The notes beneath the pieces were generated by a model. It did not search any database. It saw nothing but the letters and a program-made list of their open reading frames with translations, and had not been told where the DNA came from. A stretch of 64,000 nucleotides of DNA. Origin: Pelodera strongyloides (taxonomy: Eukaryota; Nematoda; Chromadorea; Rhabditida; Rhabditidae). The DNA lies in the NCBI GenBank assembly GCA_036852015.1, contig JAANDG010000060.1, positions 342,807-406,806 of the forward strand. The letters are read 5' to 3'. The stretch's first letter is position 1. Each line of letters opens with the position of its first letter. Below are positions 29,403 through 41,332 of the stretch, piece by piece. The translations under genes were made by a program, and so were the position numbers.

Positions 29403-32219
29403 CTACTCCGAATCCTCGTCTGGAATAGCTTCAAGAACCTCGGTTCCATCTTTTCGAACCACTTTTTTATGTTTCATTCGACGGTTTTGAAACCAAGTTT
29501 TCACCTGAAATATGCAAAAATGTACCGGTGGATACGTTTTTGATATTCTACAACACATACTGGCGCTTTTTGTGACTATTTTTTAAAGCGAAATTTTTTG
29601 GAAAATGTGACTATTTTTTATTAATCTTACGTTCGTAAATGCAAATAATAATACTTTAATAAGTGAACGAAATACTTATTGGTGTTGAACAGTTGAACCT
29701 ACGCACTACACCTCGGCAAACTCCTACTCCTAGCTGCGCATATATATTTTTTCCTGGAAGATCTGAGAGACTGGTTGTGTTCATAAAAACCGCACCTGTG
29801 TCTCGGATAAATTTAATGCATTTGCAAGTTCGATCCTCTCTGGAGTGCTCAAGTATCGCTGAGTTTCAAATCTCTTCTCTAGTCCTTGCAATTGTTGGTC
29901 AGAAAATACCGTACGAGCCTGAAAACATTTTCTGATTATGACATCTCTCTTTGCTTTCTTCTTTCACAATTCACCCTCACATCTAATTTAGACTGGAACC
30001 CGGTTTCACAAGGCAGGCTTGCATACGCTAATTTTAATTTCTTTAATTAGTTACAAGCAAATTTGGCACATTCAACTGTAAGACTTGGCTATAGGCCAAG
30101 ATCTCACACCGAGACATTTTCTATTCAGGTTTTTGAGGCGAACCTTTTAGTGTGCTCGAGGTGAGTTGCAAATCAAGATACTTGATCATGTCTAATGTCT
30201 AACCTTTCTAGGCTAACAATAGGGAGTAAACTAAGGTAATCTTGCTACACCGATTATTAAAGGGTCACCACCTTAAATTGAAAAAGGGCAATTAAGAATA
30301 ATGCAAATCAATTTATCACCCAATATCTTCGTTGAAATTGAACAACTTTTTCTATTCCAAATTTTTATTATCCTTTTAGTAAAAAACAAAAAAAAAAACA
30401 GACACAATTTATCACAGTGTATGTCTTACCTTTCAATGTTGTAAGTTATCACAGTGTATGTCTTACCTTTCTCCTTCGGTATGATTTTGAGGTAGAGGCA
30501 AGACGTAGGGCATCTGAAGAGGCAGCCGCCCATAACTGGGGGAACACTGTAATGAGCACGTACACTGTTTCGTACATAAATAATTTTCCCAACACGTGTT
30601 ACCCTAAGACTAAGACGGAGAAATCGTGTTCGATGCGCTTAATTATATATTCGTAACTTCCAATAACAATAACGTGGACGTAGACTCCCTGAGTACATGC
30701 CGCGGATAAAACAACCGTTAGCGTTTTGAAAGTCTGATTATGTAGAAGATAAAACAAGATAGTGTTCCCGAAAACGCATGATGGTCTTGCAGAGCTAGCC
30801 ACAGAGTAACTGCAAGCCTGTAGCTGGCAGGCCGATTTATCTCCGCCAGGGCCACCAATTTTACACCTTTGGCTGGGTGTGACCGCCCAGGATGGGAGTC
30901 CAAAGCGTGACCTTTGAACTGCCAGCTAACCACTTGCGCCAAGCAGTGTACTAATGTGGGAAAGTAATAAGTAAGTAATAAGACGAGAGAATCATGGGCG
31001 ATCCCTCCTGGCCCTAGCCCGACGACCTCGAGCAATTTGTCATCTGGAACTCGTCGCCTACTGCTCAGAACCTCTGCGGAACATGTCATAAGCACACTTT
31101 GAAATTGAAGTTTGAACTCCCTTGAATAAAGGTGCACGCACTTGTGGCCTAAAAGATTTATTATTTATTTATTATTTTAACTTCAACATACCAGCTCGTT
31201 GTGCCATTAGCAATGCCGAGTGCTCAAATGGCATAGTCAACCAGAAGGGCAGACTGTCACTCTGGAGTGTAGACTGAGGGTGGATGGAGTCTTGCTTCAT
31301 ATCCCGAGAGGAACACTCCTAAAGTCAATTAAGATTACTGTAAATTAGCAACTTTTCTAAATATCTAAATAGTTACTCCCTCTTTCACTTTCATGTGATA
31401 TATGTCTACATCGATTGTAAATGCGTGTAAATGCGCATAATAGTCATATTCAAATATCTTCAAAACGGACGAAAACTAGCGAAAAACTACAGTCTAAATT
31501 TTGTACCTAACACAATTATAGAACAAACACAAAGGTAAAAGAATAAGCTAAATAGATTGTCCAACCGCTTCTTGGTGTAAATTTGTCTGTGTCTGGTGGT
31601 CTCCTTTTTGTTCTTCTGATACTTGAACTCGCAAGATTTCTGATTGACTTCTAAAAAGAACTATAAAGAACACAGTAAGTAAGTGTGCACAACGGCTTCT
31701 GCTTTTTTCTTTAGCAGGTCGAAGCTAAAACGAAACGCGTGTGGTGCGCGGCGCAACCCTGGCGCGAAACTTTCTCCTGACGAAGTGCAGACAAAAATGA
31801 AGAAAAATTTACGAAATGCAGGAGTTAATGCAAAACAAAGGGTTGCCATTCGCCCTCTCCTCGCCAGGTTTCCGCGAAATGGCACTCGGTGCATCCGCGA
31901 GAACCTGGCGGAAGTCTGGCAACGACATTTTTTTTGTCGCCGCCCACCATTAAGCTTTTGCGCTGTGTCTACAAGAAGCTTACAAATTTCTTTACTTGCA
32001 TACTAATTCTGAGAAAACACAATAAATTATGAAAATAAGAAAATCTGAGGGAACAAAGAATTACTTCGTTCGGTCTGTAATTGGAACCTGACAAACCAAT
32101 AAGGTAAAAGGAATAGGACCATAAATTTGTCAATTATCACGAAAAGTAACATAATTGCCTAACCTGAGCAGGTCTTCAATGGAGAACCTGGGCGGAGGAT
32201 GTTGTGATGACATCATCAT
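29403..32219 (-). CDS. tab-1: Brain-specific homeobox (bsh/BSX-type) transcription factor
   Basis: Exons (complement): 32164-32219, 31566-31650 (least certain, weak GTTGGA donor), 31192-31318, 30467-30546, 29796-29918 and 29403-29504 (TAG). All phases join. The protein starts [18 protein letters not shown], where FSIEDLL is the repressor-like motif found near the start of BSX proteins. The homeodomain begins [20 protein letters not shown], continues [20 protein letters not shown] (helix 2) and ends in the recognition helix [14 protein letters not shown]. It diagnoses the bsh/BSX class ([18 protein letters not shown]). By family this is a nuclear DNA-binding factor acting in neuron specification. 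Upstream of the ATG there is an in-frame TAG. The introns carry a partial family D element, an exact duplication of one splice donor and SINE-like sequence. Class assignment is strong; the symbol follows the C. elegans bsh homologue. Confidence 0.9.
30257..30410. repeat. Family D element, partial copy
   Basis: Contains GGGCAATTAAGAATAATGC, ATTTATCACCCAATATCTTC and AAACAGACACAATTT, matching the right arm of the palindrome at 16764-17120 with deletions. It lies in the intron just downstream of a homeobox-gene splice donor. Confidence 0.75.
30409..30471. repeat. Exact 26-bp direct duplication of a splice donor
   Basis: The same 26 bases (beginning TTATCACAGTGTATG and ending TTACCTTTC) occur at 30409-30434 and 30446-30471. 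Both contain a complete minus-strand AAAG/GTAAGAC donor. The copy at 30466 gives the correct homeodomain frame. Confidence 0.9.
30890..30945 (-). repeat. tRNA-like sequence (probable SINE head)
   Basis: On the minus strand TTGGCGCAAGTGGTTAGC resembles a tRNA A box, and GCTTTGGACTCCC about 25 bases later a weak B box. No clean cloverleaf is visible, so a tRNA-derived SINE is more likely than a working tRNA. Confidence 0.4.
30950..31145 (-). repeat. Family G dispersed repeat
   Basis: Minus-strand motifs CACCTTTATTCAAGGGAG, ATGTTCCGCAGAGGT and CGACGAGTTCCAGATGACAA match plus-strand copies at 36035-36185 and 45222-45355. It lies in the homeobox-gene intron, next to the tRNA-like block. Confidence 0.75.
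31720..31945. repeat. GC-rich patch
   Basis: Dense CGCC/GGCG motifs (GTGCGCGGCGCAACCCTGGC, CTCGCCAGGTTTCCGCG, GAACCTGGCGGAAGTCTGG) in an otherwise AT-rich intron. Similar motifs occur at 40600-40765. Confidence 0.45.
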
Positions 32220-34008
32220 ATCGTAATAAGGACTGGTATGCTAATCAGCCAATTCACGCCTTCAACTTGGGACACACAAAAAGGGGTGGGTCTTAATCTG
32301 GCTCCCTCTTCTCTGATAGGTCCGCGTTGATATGGCCCCGCCTACTGGACGACGATCATCTGTAATTTGGCTTGAATACGCTGCGAAGAACAATTAATTA
32401 CGGTAGTCTACGCAACATTTAAATGGCAGCGAAGGCAGATGTACAGTAAGCGTGAAAATGTAAACGGGTCTCAGGCCACTAGATGAAAATCGTACAGTTT
32501 ATTGTGACTATAATCTAAACATATCAATGTGTTTTTGGGTTTCCTGATACCGTAACAAATTGATGCTTGATACGAAACGGCTATTAGTTTCTGCGTGTGC
32601 ACTCGTTGTTGGATTACAATTATGCAAAGCATTTGCAAAAGCGCCATTTACGCACTTTGTATATTATAAGTGACGCACGAACATCACATTTTAGGTGGAA
32701 TTTGCATATTAATTGCATTAGTTACAGTTGGATTCGACGGTTGAGTCAGAGGTGAGGGAGCGAGAGAGAGAGAAAGATAGGCAGCGAGAGGAAGACGGTA
32801 ATTTAATAAATATGTACTGCGAGGTGATCACTGACTTTCATGATATAGCATTTCATTATGATATCAAAAACTTTAGAAAATCACACAACACAAGACCAAG
32901 AATGTCTGCCAAATAGGCCAATACTTGTCTGACGCAATTCTTAAGAAATTTAATTACCTTGCTTTTGGTTATCTTGAATATTCATAAAGAACGATCAACT
33001 TTTCCTTTCCATTCATATAATAAGTTGTTGACCTTTCCTATCTATCACCTCCCTAAATGTGCTGACGGGCCTCTTATTCGCAGAGTTCTCGCTGTCACCT
33101 CGCCCTCTAATATTCGATTATAACATCGCCCCGCGGCAAACTGACTCAAACTCAATTATTTTAGTGGATTTTGCCATCAAGTACGATAACAAGTGGGAGG
33201 TATAAGATATGTTTCGACATAAATAAGGAAGTATATCTACATGGTATCGTAGCCTAACTGTATGTCATAACGTTATCCTGACCGGTATCAAACTCTCAGA
33301 AAATAAATTTCGAGTACTTGAAAGATACATAAAGTAAAGTTTCGCAACCCGACAATGAATATGTATAGTGTCTCCTTGTATATAACCAAATACCAATTAC
33401 CCTCATGTCTTTTCAGGGGAAAAGTTCATTACTTTTCAAATGCTAATTGCCCTGTTTTTAGTGGAATCGGAAGCGATGTAATTGTGACCGTTTAGACACA
33501 CACACAAGGCTCCCAAATTGCTCGCTAATTGTTTTTCTTTTCCCTCGTTATCGATGGGTGCGTCTATTACCGTAGTGGCTAAGGGGTAATTAATATAGTT
33601 AGACAAAGGAAGTTGGGTATGTATAAAGATACAATACGGGGGCAATTAAGATGTGGAGACAAGAGACAAGATGGAGAACGTTACATTATTAGAGAAGTCG
33701 CGAACCTTATATGCACAAGAACAAGAGGGCTTCATTGCAACAAGGCTGCGAAGTTTTTAAAATTCACGCACGAACGAGCAAGAGCAAATTGACACATAGG
33801 AGGATGTATAATATGTTGTAGTCGTAGTGGAACCTGTACAGCAAGGTCAACTCGGTATATCACCAATGCTAACGATGTCGAAATCTACTCAGTGAGCCTC
33901 ACCCATAAACATAATAACTATTTGAGTATAACCAGTTACCTTTCAGAACGCAGGTGTTTCGTCCTCGTTGACCCTTGCTCCCTCTCGCCTCTCTTTCTCT
34001 CTCCCTCC

Positions 34009-34038
34009 CTCTCTCTCTCTCTCCCTCTCTCTCTCTCC

Positions 34039-34076
<38 letters not shown>

Positions 34077-34091
34077 CCTCTCTCTCTCTCT
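34009..34091. repeat. CT-rich microsatellite
   Basis: About 80 bases of CTCT interrupted by CCCT. Confidence 0.9.
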
Positions 34092-34482
34092 TCTTTAATC
34101 TCTCCATGTCGCCCTCCTTATAAAACACTCAAAATACCGATAGAGAATGAGCATGTTAATCTGGCCACTCAATTAACACTTTTGTGGGCAATACAAGAGA
34201 CCTTTGTAGAGCACGCGCCGAAACAGAACACGTATCAATATTGTTACCAAACATGACCTTTTAATTGGAAATATTGGGGAAAAGGTTAGAGTGCATATTT
34301 ATTAAAATTTGTATGATGCATGGTTTTGAAACCTATGCTGCACAACTGCATCCTCAAGTATTATACGCGTGTCATTTCTCTGCCTACATCTTTGCATCGA
34401 AAACCCAAGTCCCGTAGTACGGTATCATACATAAACCGTTGTACGATTTATCTAACATCTTGTAATATTGTACCGTGCATTC

Positions 34483-34506
34483 TCTCTCTCTGTCTATCTC
34501 TCTCTG

Positions 34507-34551
<45 letters not shown>
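34483..34551. repeat. CT dinucleotide repeat
   Basis: Imperfect (TCTGTCTA units) then pure CT repeat of about 45 bases. Confidence 0.9.
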
Positions 34552-34552
<1 letters not shown>

Positions 34553-35414
34553 AACTTGACTACTATCCCATCGTATACCTTCCATCTCCTTAATTCCCCA
34601 GTGTTGACAGCCCTTAATATAATAGATCTTCTCACATTTGGCGGCTTCATCTCCTCATAATTGTCGTGTCAAGACCAATTTACCCTTTCCTTTTATTCAA
34701 TCAAAGTTGCCACTCCGGACACTCCACTAATAAGGATAATAAGGCCCAATTTAGGGCTCAGATGCATCGCAATCCTGAAGAACGACCTTATTTCATAACG
34801 TATAACATCGTGCAATATTTGGGGTGATACAATAAAAACAGAAACATAACTTAAAAATAAACATGAGCGGTTCAGAAGCTGTGGACAGGAACCGTAGTCG
34901 TACCTTTTGACGGTAGGTTATAGGTTCATACAAAGTTTGATCGAAAGAAAGTGAATAAAGTTTGTCTGTTAGTTTGTTAGGACGTTACGCCTGAAATTTA
35001 GCACAAAACAGTCATACTGCTGAGGACTCGAGCTCTACAATGTAGCTCCTTGTTTTTGATAATCAGTAAATATGAATACGGTACAGCTCCACTCAGGACC
35101 CCTACTGCGAGGCGGCACCTGTACCCTGGCAAGTAGGCCCCAAATTGGTACAAAATGAGGAGTGAATTGGTACGGACGATCCAGGAACACCATTGTGCAA
35201 TGGACTATGGTGTTGATTGGGAGAAGAGACACTAGCAATTAACGGAAACAAAGACATAAGACACACGCCTGTTGTGTACACTAACGTATGTCCCAGTTTA
35301 TATTCGGGTATCTCTGAGATATTTAATAACTTGGGCACAGTGAACATCGCGAGTACATTGAAATATAGTTTTTCCTCATTTGCTTAGATACTTGTGGCAT
35401 CCACTCTTGAGAAA

Positions 35415-35587
35415 CTTAAAGCGAAATGCCGGCCGGTTTTTGAAACGCATTGTGGACAACTGAATTCTTGCGTATTTATGCTAATTTAGCTCGATTTTTT
35501 ATCCTAATTCATGTTAATTTGCATAAGCTGCATGAGAATACTGGTGTACTCGATGTGTTTCAAAACCGGGCGGTATTTCGCTTTAAA
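35415..35587. repeat. Family A palindromic element, well-preserved copy
   Basis: CTTAAAGCGAAATGCCGGCC then GGTTTTTGAAACGCATTG at the left; GATGTGTTTCAAAACCGGGC then GGTATTTCGCTTTAAAG at the right. Confidence 0.85.
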
Positions 35588-36034
35588 GAAAAATAATTTA
35601 TTTCAAGTTATTTTCGAGTAATTTCAAGTATAACATCTCATGTTTAGTCCTATACAAAGTAATAAGTCTTCCATAATTTCCGGGAAGGCCTTGGAAGTTC
35701 ATTACCCAATAACTTCTTCTTTCTTCCAGTAACTTTCCTCTATTTGATTCGCCTAATTGGCTAATCTTCAATGCAAACAACGCTTCTATTTTGTCCACGC
35801 AGACGTTTTGTAAGGAAACAGCCGCTCCACAACTAATAACTAATAACTAATAATAATCTCACTTGTCAACAATGACATAATCAAGTGTAGAACTATAATG
35901 GGATTACGGTTGTGCAAGCCGTACAACAGATATCACAGAGAGTTAGGGAATACTGTAGGCACGGGCATGGAGATGTTTCTTTATAACAGAAGACCCTAAC
36001 CAAAGGTGGTTCAACACTATTGTGAAGGCATATA

Positions 36035-36185
36035 GCTCATTAAATCTTTTAAAACTTTTACGCTGCCAGAGCGTGCGCCTTTATACCAGAGGATTCAAAT
36101 TCAAAGTTTGCTTATGACATGTTCCGCAGAGGTCCTGAGCAGTAGGCGACGAGTTCCAGATGACAAATTACTCGACGTCTTCGGG
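36035..36185 (+). repeat. Family G dispersed repeat
   Basis: Contains CAGAGCGTGCGCCTTTATAC, ATGTTCCGCAGAGGTCCTGA and CGACGAGTTCCAGATGACAA then ATTACTCGACGTCTTC. Closely matches 45222-45355. Confidence 0.8.
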
Positions 36186-36516
36186 CTTATTCTAAAATAT
36201 CCTTCAGTTTTCAACGGGAAATCATCGATTTTGAATGAATTCTCCATATTTTTGTAAAAGTGTGAAACGATCTAACTCAGCTGGACATAGACATAGATGC
36301 TTATTCCATTTTTGTGCGGCACACATAAAGCGTATATTGATTGAAACGTATTTCCGAGTTCTATTTTCCCAAATTTGCAGCCATTCTAAACTAATAATTG
36401 AGCCTTATATAAGGAAATGAAATGTGCCAAATTCTATGGCAATGAGTCACATCCACAGGGGAAACGCTTGCGAGGATTCATTTGAGAGAATGTTAGTTGT
36501 TTATTTATCAACTACT

Positions 36517-36648
36517 GAGGCTATATTCACCACTCCGCTTACCTCGGGGAAATATTCCCTGGGGACAGAAAATAGCATTCTAGTGTGAGACAGGCAGAGA
36601 AAAAGACGGATAATTCCCATGGGGAATTGAGTGGTGAATATGGCCTCT
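36517..36648. repeat. Family B element, CACTC subtype
   Basis: GAGGCTATATTCACCACTCC at the left and GAGTGGTGAATATGGCCTC at the right, with a GTGTGAGACAGGCAGAG core. Same subtype as 22306-22435. Confidence 0.85.
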
Positions 36649-37004
36649 GAACCACTCCATAAATTGGTTTTATTTTTTATTTAGTTCATCTTTTTTTTCA
36701 ATTTACGAGTTTGAACATTGTTGACCAGAGCTCTTGGTGAAATGTTAATTAAACACTTTCTAATTTCTAATTATGATTATGTTACAGCCGTACGAGGTAC
36801 AATGGCGCGACGGATGCTTGGCTGTAAGTTTTGTTCTCTTATTTTAGGTATGCTTGCAAAATAAAGACGCCGTAAGTATATGTTTATCATATGGAATAAA
36901 TAAAGAAAATTGTAGGCTCAAATATATTAATCATTGTAGGATAAACGAGTACCGTAGACTGTAGACCTAGACCGCATAGTTATAAAATTGTCGAATTCAA
37001 CTCG

Positions 37005-37014
37005 TAAAGTTTAG
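37005..37014 (+). promoter_or_regulatory. 3' splice site before the RING-like gene start
   Basis: GTAAAGTTTAG ends seven bases before the ATG at 37022. Consistent with spliced-leader trans-splicing. Confidence 0.5.
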
Positions 37015-37021
37015 GAACGAA

Positions 37022-39729
37022 ATGAACAAGTTTGCCAAGGTAGTTGTCTCGCCCGGCGAGGATTGCATCATGGAAGTGTAAGTTGATGTGCAAATATAAT
37101 AGGGACATATATGTAGTATGAATTCAATTTCGAGCTGAATGTCTGAATTGTTTCGGGATTCCAGGGCCTCACTGGCCTTGGACCTGATGAAACTGCGCAG
37201 CACTTTTTTATTGTGCGCTGAAAGTACCGGCCTCAAATAAGCCATGGCCATATGTAGGCCAACTTTAGTAGCTAACCTTCCGCGCAGCCGTGTCGCAGAC
37301 CGCGCCGCACCCCACGCTTGCAAAACACCGCAAGTTTGCGCGGCAATTATGCGAAGAATTCTAGTCTTGTAATTGCCTTATTTGATAATTAACGAATATT
37401 TTTTAAAGTGCCGAGACAGGGGATCTCCGTGCAGAGACAATGGCTGATCTGTTGACCGACCAAGCCAGACCACTCAGCAAAGAGTTGGTGATATTTATTA
37501 TGTATTTATTTATCTATTATGTAAGTACATTACTTACGCTAGCCTATTCCTGATTGTTTTAAGGTTGGGCTTCGTCCGGTTTTCAGTCCCCAAACACATA
37601 GTTAACTGTTTTAATTATGCTCTTTTAGAGATTGCAACGACCCGAAGACAAAGGTTTGTTCGCCTTTTTTTTCTAAATTCACAAGGAAAATTACTTCAAC
37701 CTTGCTTTTAAACAATTCATTTAAGAGTTTTATTATTCTATTCACATTCTGCAGCTATCAAGGCTTCTTAAACCAATAAATTTATTGGATATAATTATTA
37801 CAAAAATTCAGCTAAACCGTTTCTTGCCCGCGTTTCTTGAGGGCAATATGAAATATGTGGACGCTCTGACTGATATTAAAGTTCAAGGAAATTTGGATAA
37901 AAATTCGCAGCGGTCAGTTGAGCTAAAGTGAAAACAATATAAAGGATAATAATGACATTTTAGGAATTCTCATTGTGATTTTCTGTTGTCAACACTTTAA
38001 TAATCTGAAGGAGAAGTGAAGGAAATCAATTTACATATTAGTTTATTATTTATTCATATTATATTATTTATAGATTTCTCCTGGGTTTGACTGTCGAATG
38101 GGTGGGCGGTGACATGATTTCGTTCAAAAGGGCTCAATCCCACTGCAAGAGAGCGGTCAGGGAGGACACACTGAACACAACTAGAAGTTAGTTGGTTGTT
38201 GAGTTTATATGGAATAATTTATTTCGCCTATCGTATTCGTATCGTATTGTACCGTAGTCTATCCCTATCGTACGTACCATCGTAAACGGTAGCTTCGCGT
38301 TTCCAACTGTATCTTGAATTATCCTACCACCTTCTGCACATTTTATTTGGTGTAACCACTTGGTACGGGAACGGATTCACCAGAGGCCGTATTCACCAAC
38401 ACCAGGAAACTCTCCCCGGGGCTTCCTGAGTATGTGCAGCGGAAAATATTACGGTTACGGCTAATTGCTAATGATCAGCAATTGCACATCAAGACTTCTA
38501 ATTGACTTGCTTATAGGTTCAAGCACTCACACGGAAAATGGTGACGCGACTCGTTCCAAGTTCGACCTGGCTGATCTTCCAGATTTTGTCGTTGAAAACG
38601 GATCAGTCTCTGGCTGTTCTCCTTATACGAAATCGTCTGTGAAAAGCAGTAAAAAGCAGAAGAAAAGTTGCAAATCGGGTGAAGATTTAGCATAAAATCA
38701 CTTCACTATGATAAAAAAATGCAGAGTCCAACAGATAAACGTCCATGAAACGAAATTGTGTATATATTAGCGCAGACAGATTCTTATTTAAATGCTTCCG
38801 CATAGAAAAATCAACATTACTGTGTATGCATTACTTTTCGGCGGTTAGTTGGGATGGTTTTTTTTCCATTCGAAAATTGAACGCACCCTATTTTCCATGT
38901 GCCTGATCCTTTAACAACAATATAATTCAGATTCTCTGATCAGTTGCGATGGTGGATGCAATGCGAGATATCGTTCCTGCGAACTTAAAGAATTCGGACG
39001 TTGTGATCACGTCGTCTGTTATGGATGCAGACAGAGCAACAGGAAGAAATACGACGATGGTGACATTACAATTGAAGATTACTGTTTTTATATTGATTTT
39101 AGTACTTTGAATTGGTAGACTCTATCCAATATTACTGCTAAGCTAAATGTGTGTGCATGTGCGTGTGCGTGTGCGTGTGCGTGTGCGTGTGTGTACGCAC
39201 AAGCGTGCTGCGTGTGTGTGTGTGCTTGCAATAATATTATGTAGTCACTTCTTGTATCTAAACAAGTCATGTCATGTTTAAAATGTTTTATTTCTCAAAT
39301 GAATTCAATCCAATTTCAGGTCTTCCCGCATGTGGCAGCCGTCGTTGTCACTACAAAGAAATGGCCCGTTCTAGCACGAGTTGTGATACAGTGAATAGGA
39401 AAGAACTCAAGAAACAGCGAAGAAAGTTAGTTGAAAGAAAATTATACTTGATCTCGCCTGATGAAATTATCAGCTCTATGTCTAATATTTCTTTATTCTG
39501 CCACAAAAAAAACTTGCAAGATTGAATGTTAGAAAATCTTTCACGCTTCTCTGTGGTTCAATGCTTTGTTCAATTCAAGCTTCATGACCTGTTTCGCAGA
39601 TGCCCTGAGTATAGTAGACGTTGAGTTGACTAATTGCGAGTTTCAATCCGTCTTGCACTATCTACATACTTTCTTACATATTTCAGAAACGCCCAGCTGT
39701 TCGACGAGCTCTTCCCTGAGGAACCCTAA
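37022..39729 (+). CDS. RING-like zinc-binding protein, 294 aa, complete
   Basis: Nine exons: 37022-37077, 37409-37501, 37629-37653 (25 bases), 37755-37912, 38074-38186, 38517-38678, 38931-39059, 39320-39425 and 39687-39729 (TAA). All eight junctions keep phase; the donor ATTAT/GTATTT at 37501 and the microexon are the least certain. The N-terminal half is helical and unrecognised (MADLLTDQARPLSKE, LSRLLKPINLLDIIITKIQL). A basic Ser/Lys stretch (SVKSSKKQKKS, near residue 195) precedes a Cys/His cluster: C208, C212, C219, C227-D-H229, C232, C235, then C250, C255, H256. The CDHVVCYGC core has the C-x-H-x2-C-x2-C spacing of RING fingers; the first pair is C-x3-C and the last pair C-x4-C, so it is a variant. 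It may bind RNA, protein or ubiquitin enzymes; which cannot be told. A possible poly(A) signal AATAAA is at 40063-40068. Intron 5 holds half a family B element. Confidence 0.8.
38385..38425. repeat. Family B element, half copy
   Basis: AGGCCGTATTCACCAACACC then AGGAAACTCTCCCCGGGG; the other end is absent. In intron 5 of the RING-like gene. Confidence 0.65.
39149..39225. repeat. GT-rich microsatellite
   Basis: GTGTGCGTGT units over about 75 bases, in intron 7 of the RING-like gene. Confidence 0.9.
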
Positions 39730-41332
39730 AACAATACAACAAAATTCCACTCGATAGCCTATATTTTTCTTTAAATATTATCAGAATGTGTGCCCTTTTG
39801 TGCTCCAACTTCACCGTCCCTTGATATTCCACTTTATCCAAATAGTTCAAATACTTGCCACACATCTACACGACAGTTCCCAGTGTTTATTTATAAATGT
39901 GAACAAATCATTTAGGGAAATATTCGGAAACAATTTTTTGCGCAATTCTGAATACAAAATGCAAGATATATTATAATGGATATCTAGAATGCACTTCCAA
40001 TGTTATTACGTAGACTTTTGAAACTTGAATTAAACTCATTCCAAGCCCTGTATGACATCACAAATAAACGTTTTACTTACTTTTTTTTAAATTACTTATT
40101 TTGTAAATTAATTATCGAATATTACACATCGAGCTGAAACTAGATGAATTTGATCATTACAACATGTCTAATCATAATAACACGCAGTTATGAAGATTCG
40201 AACCATTCCCAACATACTAGTAAGGCAAATTAAGCGAAATTAGGGCTTTAGATGTAATGCTGGATGCAAACAATAACATCTTATAAACAATTGTGCAAAC
40301 TAGTGCAAACTAATAACACGTAAATGCTAATGATGGTGCTAATAAAATTATTCTTGTAAATAAAGAATAAAAAGAAAACGTTCAGTCATTCGACACACCA
40401 TTTCTCACTACATTGATAGATGACGGGAATACGTTTTAATTAACAGACACGATAACAAAATACACGATAAAACACACGATAAAATACAAATATGACAAAA
40501 TACTGAGGAGATGGTGCAAGATTTTGCACGAGTCCCGGTTCGCTGCGTACTTACCTGAATAACAATTATATTCCCGTGCAGTCCCTGGCGACAATCTGGC
40601 GAAGGTAGTGCGAAGACGCCGCGACCCGTTTTCTCAGAATCGAACAGTTTCTCGGTCAATTTTCCCTGTTTCGCCCAGTTTTCGCCCAGCTATCGCCAGG
40701 ATCTCGCGGCGCGGCACTTCCGCGCCAGGGTTTCGCCGCGCGCAACCCAAGTTTCATCAGTGTATAAAAAGGTAATTATGTGAATCTGGGCCTTTGACCA
40801 AGCATGGAAAGCAATTAACCTAATTATGTAGTTTGGATCTGGTTTCAATCCTTCGCCTCTGATCAAAGTACTCGTAAAAGTGTTCTCCAGATTCTTTCTT
40901 TATCAAACATTTCCTCTTGAGGTGCCTATCACTTAGTCCTTTCTTATCTTGACACCCTTCGGTCACCCCATTTTCCTATTCGACTATTGTCAACATTTAC
41001 CTATTGTTTATTCTCGTTGTTATTGTTATTAGTTATTCGATAAGAACTTATTTATGCAGTTTATGCAGATAAATATTTGATAAGATAAAGATTAAAATTC
41101 ATTAGTAAAGAAACTTGATTTTGTTCTTATATGCACACTTTTCTGTACTATTTACTAAAAAGAGTGTGCTATTCGCTGACAATTTCAATATAGGAACGGA
41201 AATTGGGCCAAGACTCGGCTCACGCTTTTCATAACAATCCGCTGCCATTATACTGCCTTTCTTGTGACGGAACTTTCGTATGGCTGTTTTGAAAAAAAAA
41301 ACTATTTTTAATATCACGTATTTTCATGAAGA
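39730..41332. other. Intergenic region with a GC-rich patch
   Basis: No exon visible. 40555-40765 is GC-rich with TTCGCCCAG twice, CGCGGCGCGGCACTTCCGC and CGCCGCGCGCAACC, ending in AAGTTTCATCAGTGTA, a terminus shared with the patch ending at 59170. The rest is AT-rich. Confidence 0.45.

Larger units (their letters stand above)
32220..37004. other. Intergenic region with repeats
   Basis: Nearly 5 kb between the divergent homeobox gene and the RING-like gene. It holds two CT microsatellites, a family A element, a family G repeat, a family B subtype element and TACCGTAG motifs (33569, 36949). A minus-strand block at about 35105-35240 reads SSPNQHHSPLHNG and similar low-complexity sequence but has no partner exon. 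Otherwise I see nothing definite. Confidence 0.45.

Noticed and set aside
31661..31894. Overlapping frames on both strands in a GC-rich patch
   Set aside because: Both strands are open because of the GC-rich repeated composition; no splice or family evidence.
35105..35240. Minus-strand block reading SSPNQHHSPLHNG, possible extra exon of the homeobox gene
   Set aside because: No compatible neighbour exon was found, and the homeobox gene has its own start with an in-frame stop just upstream. It also contains a piece resembling family G.
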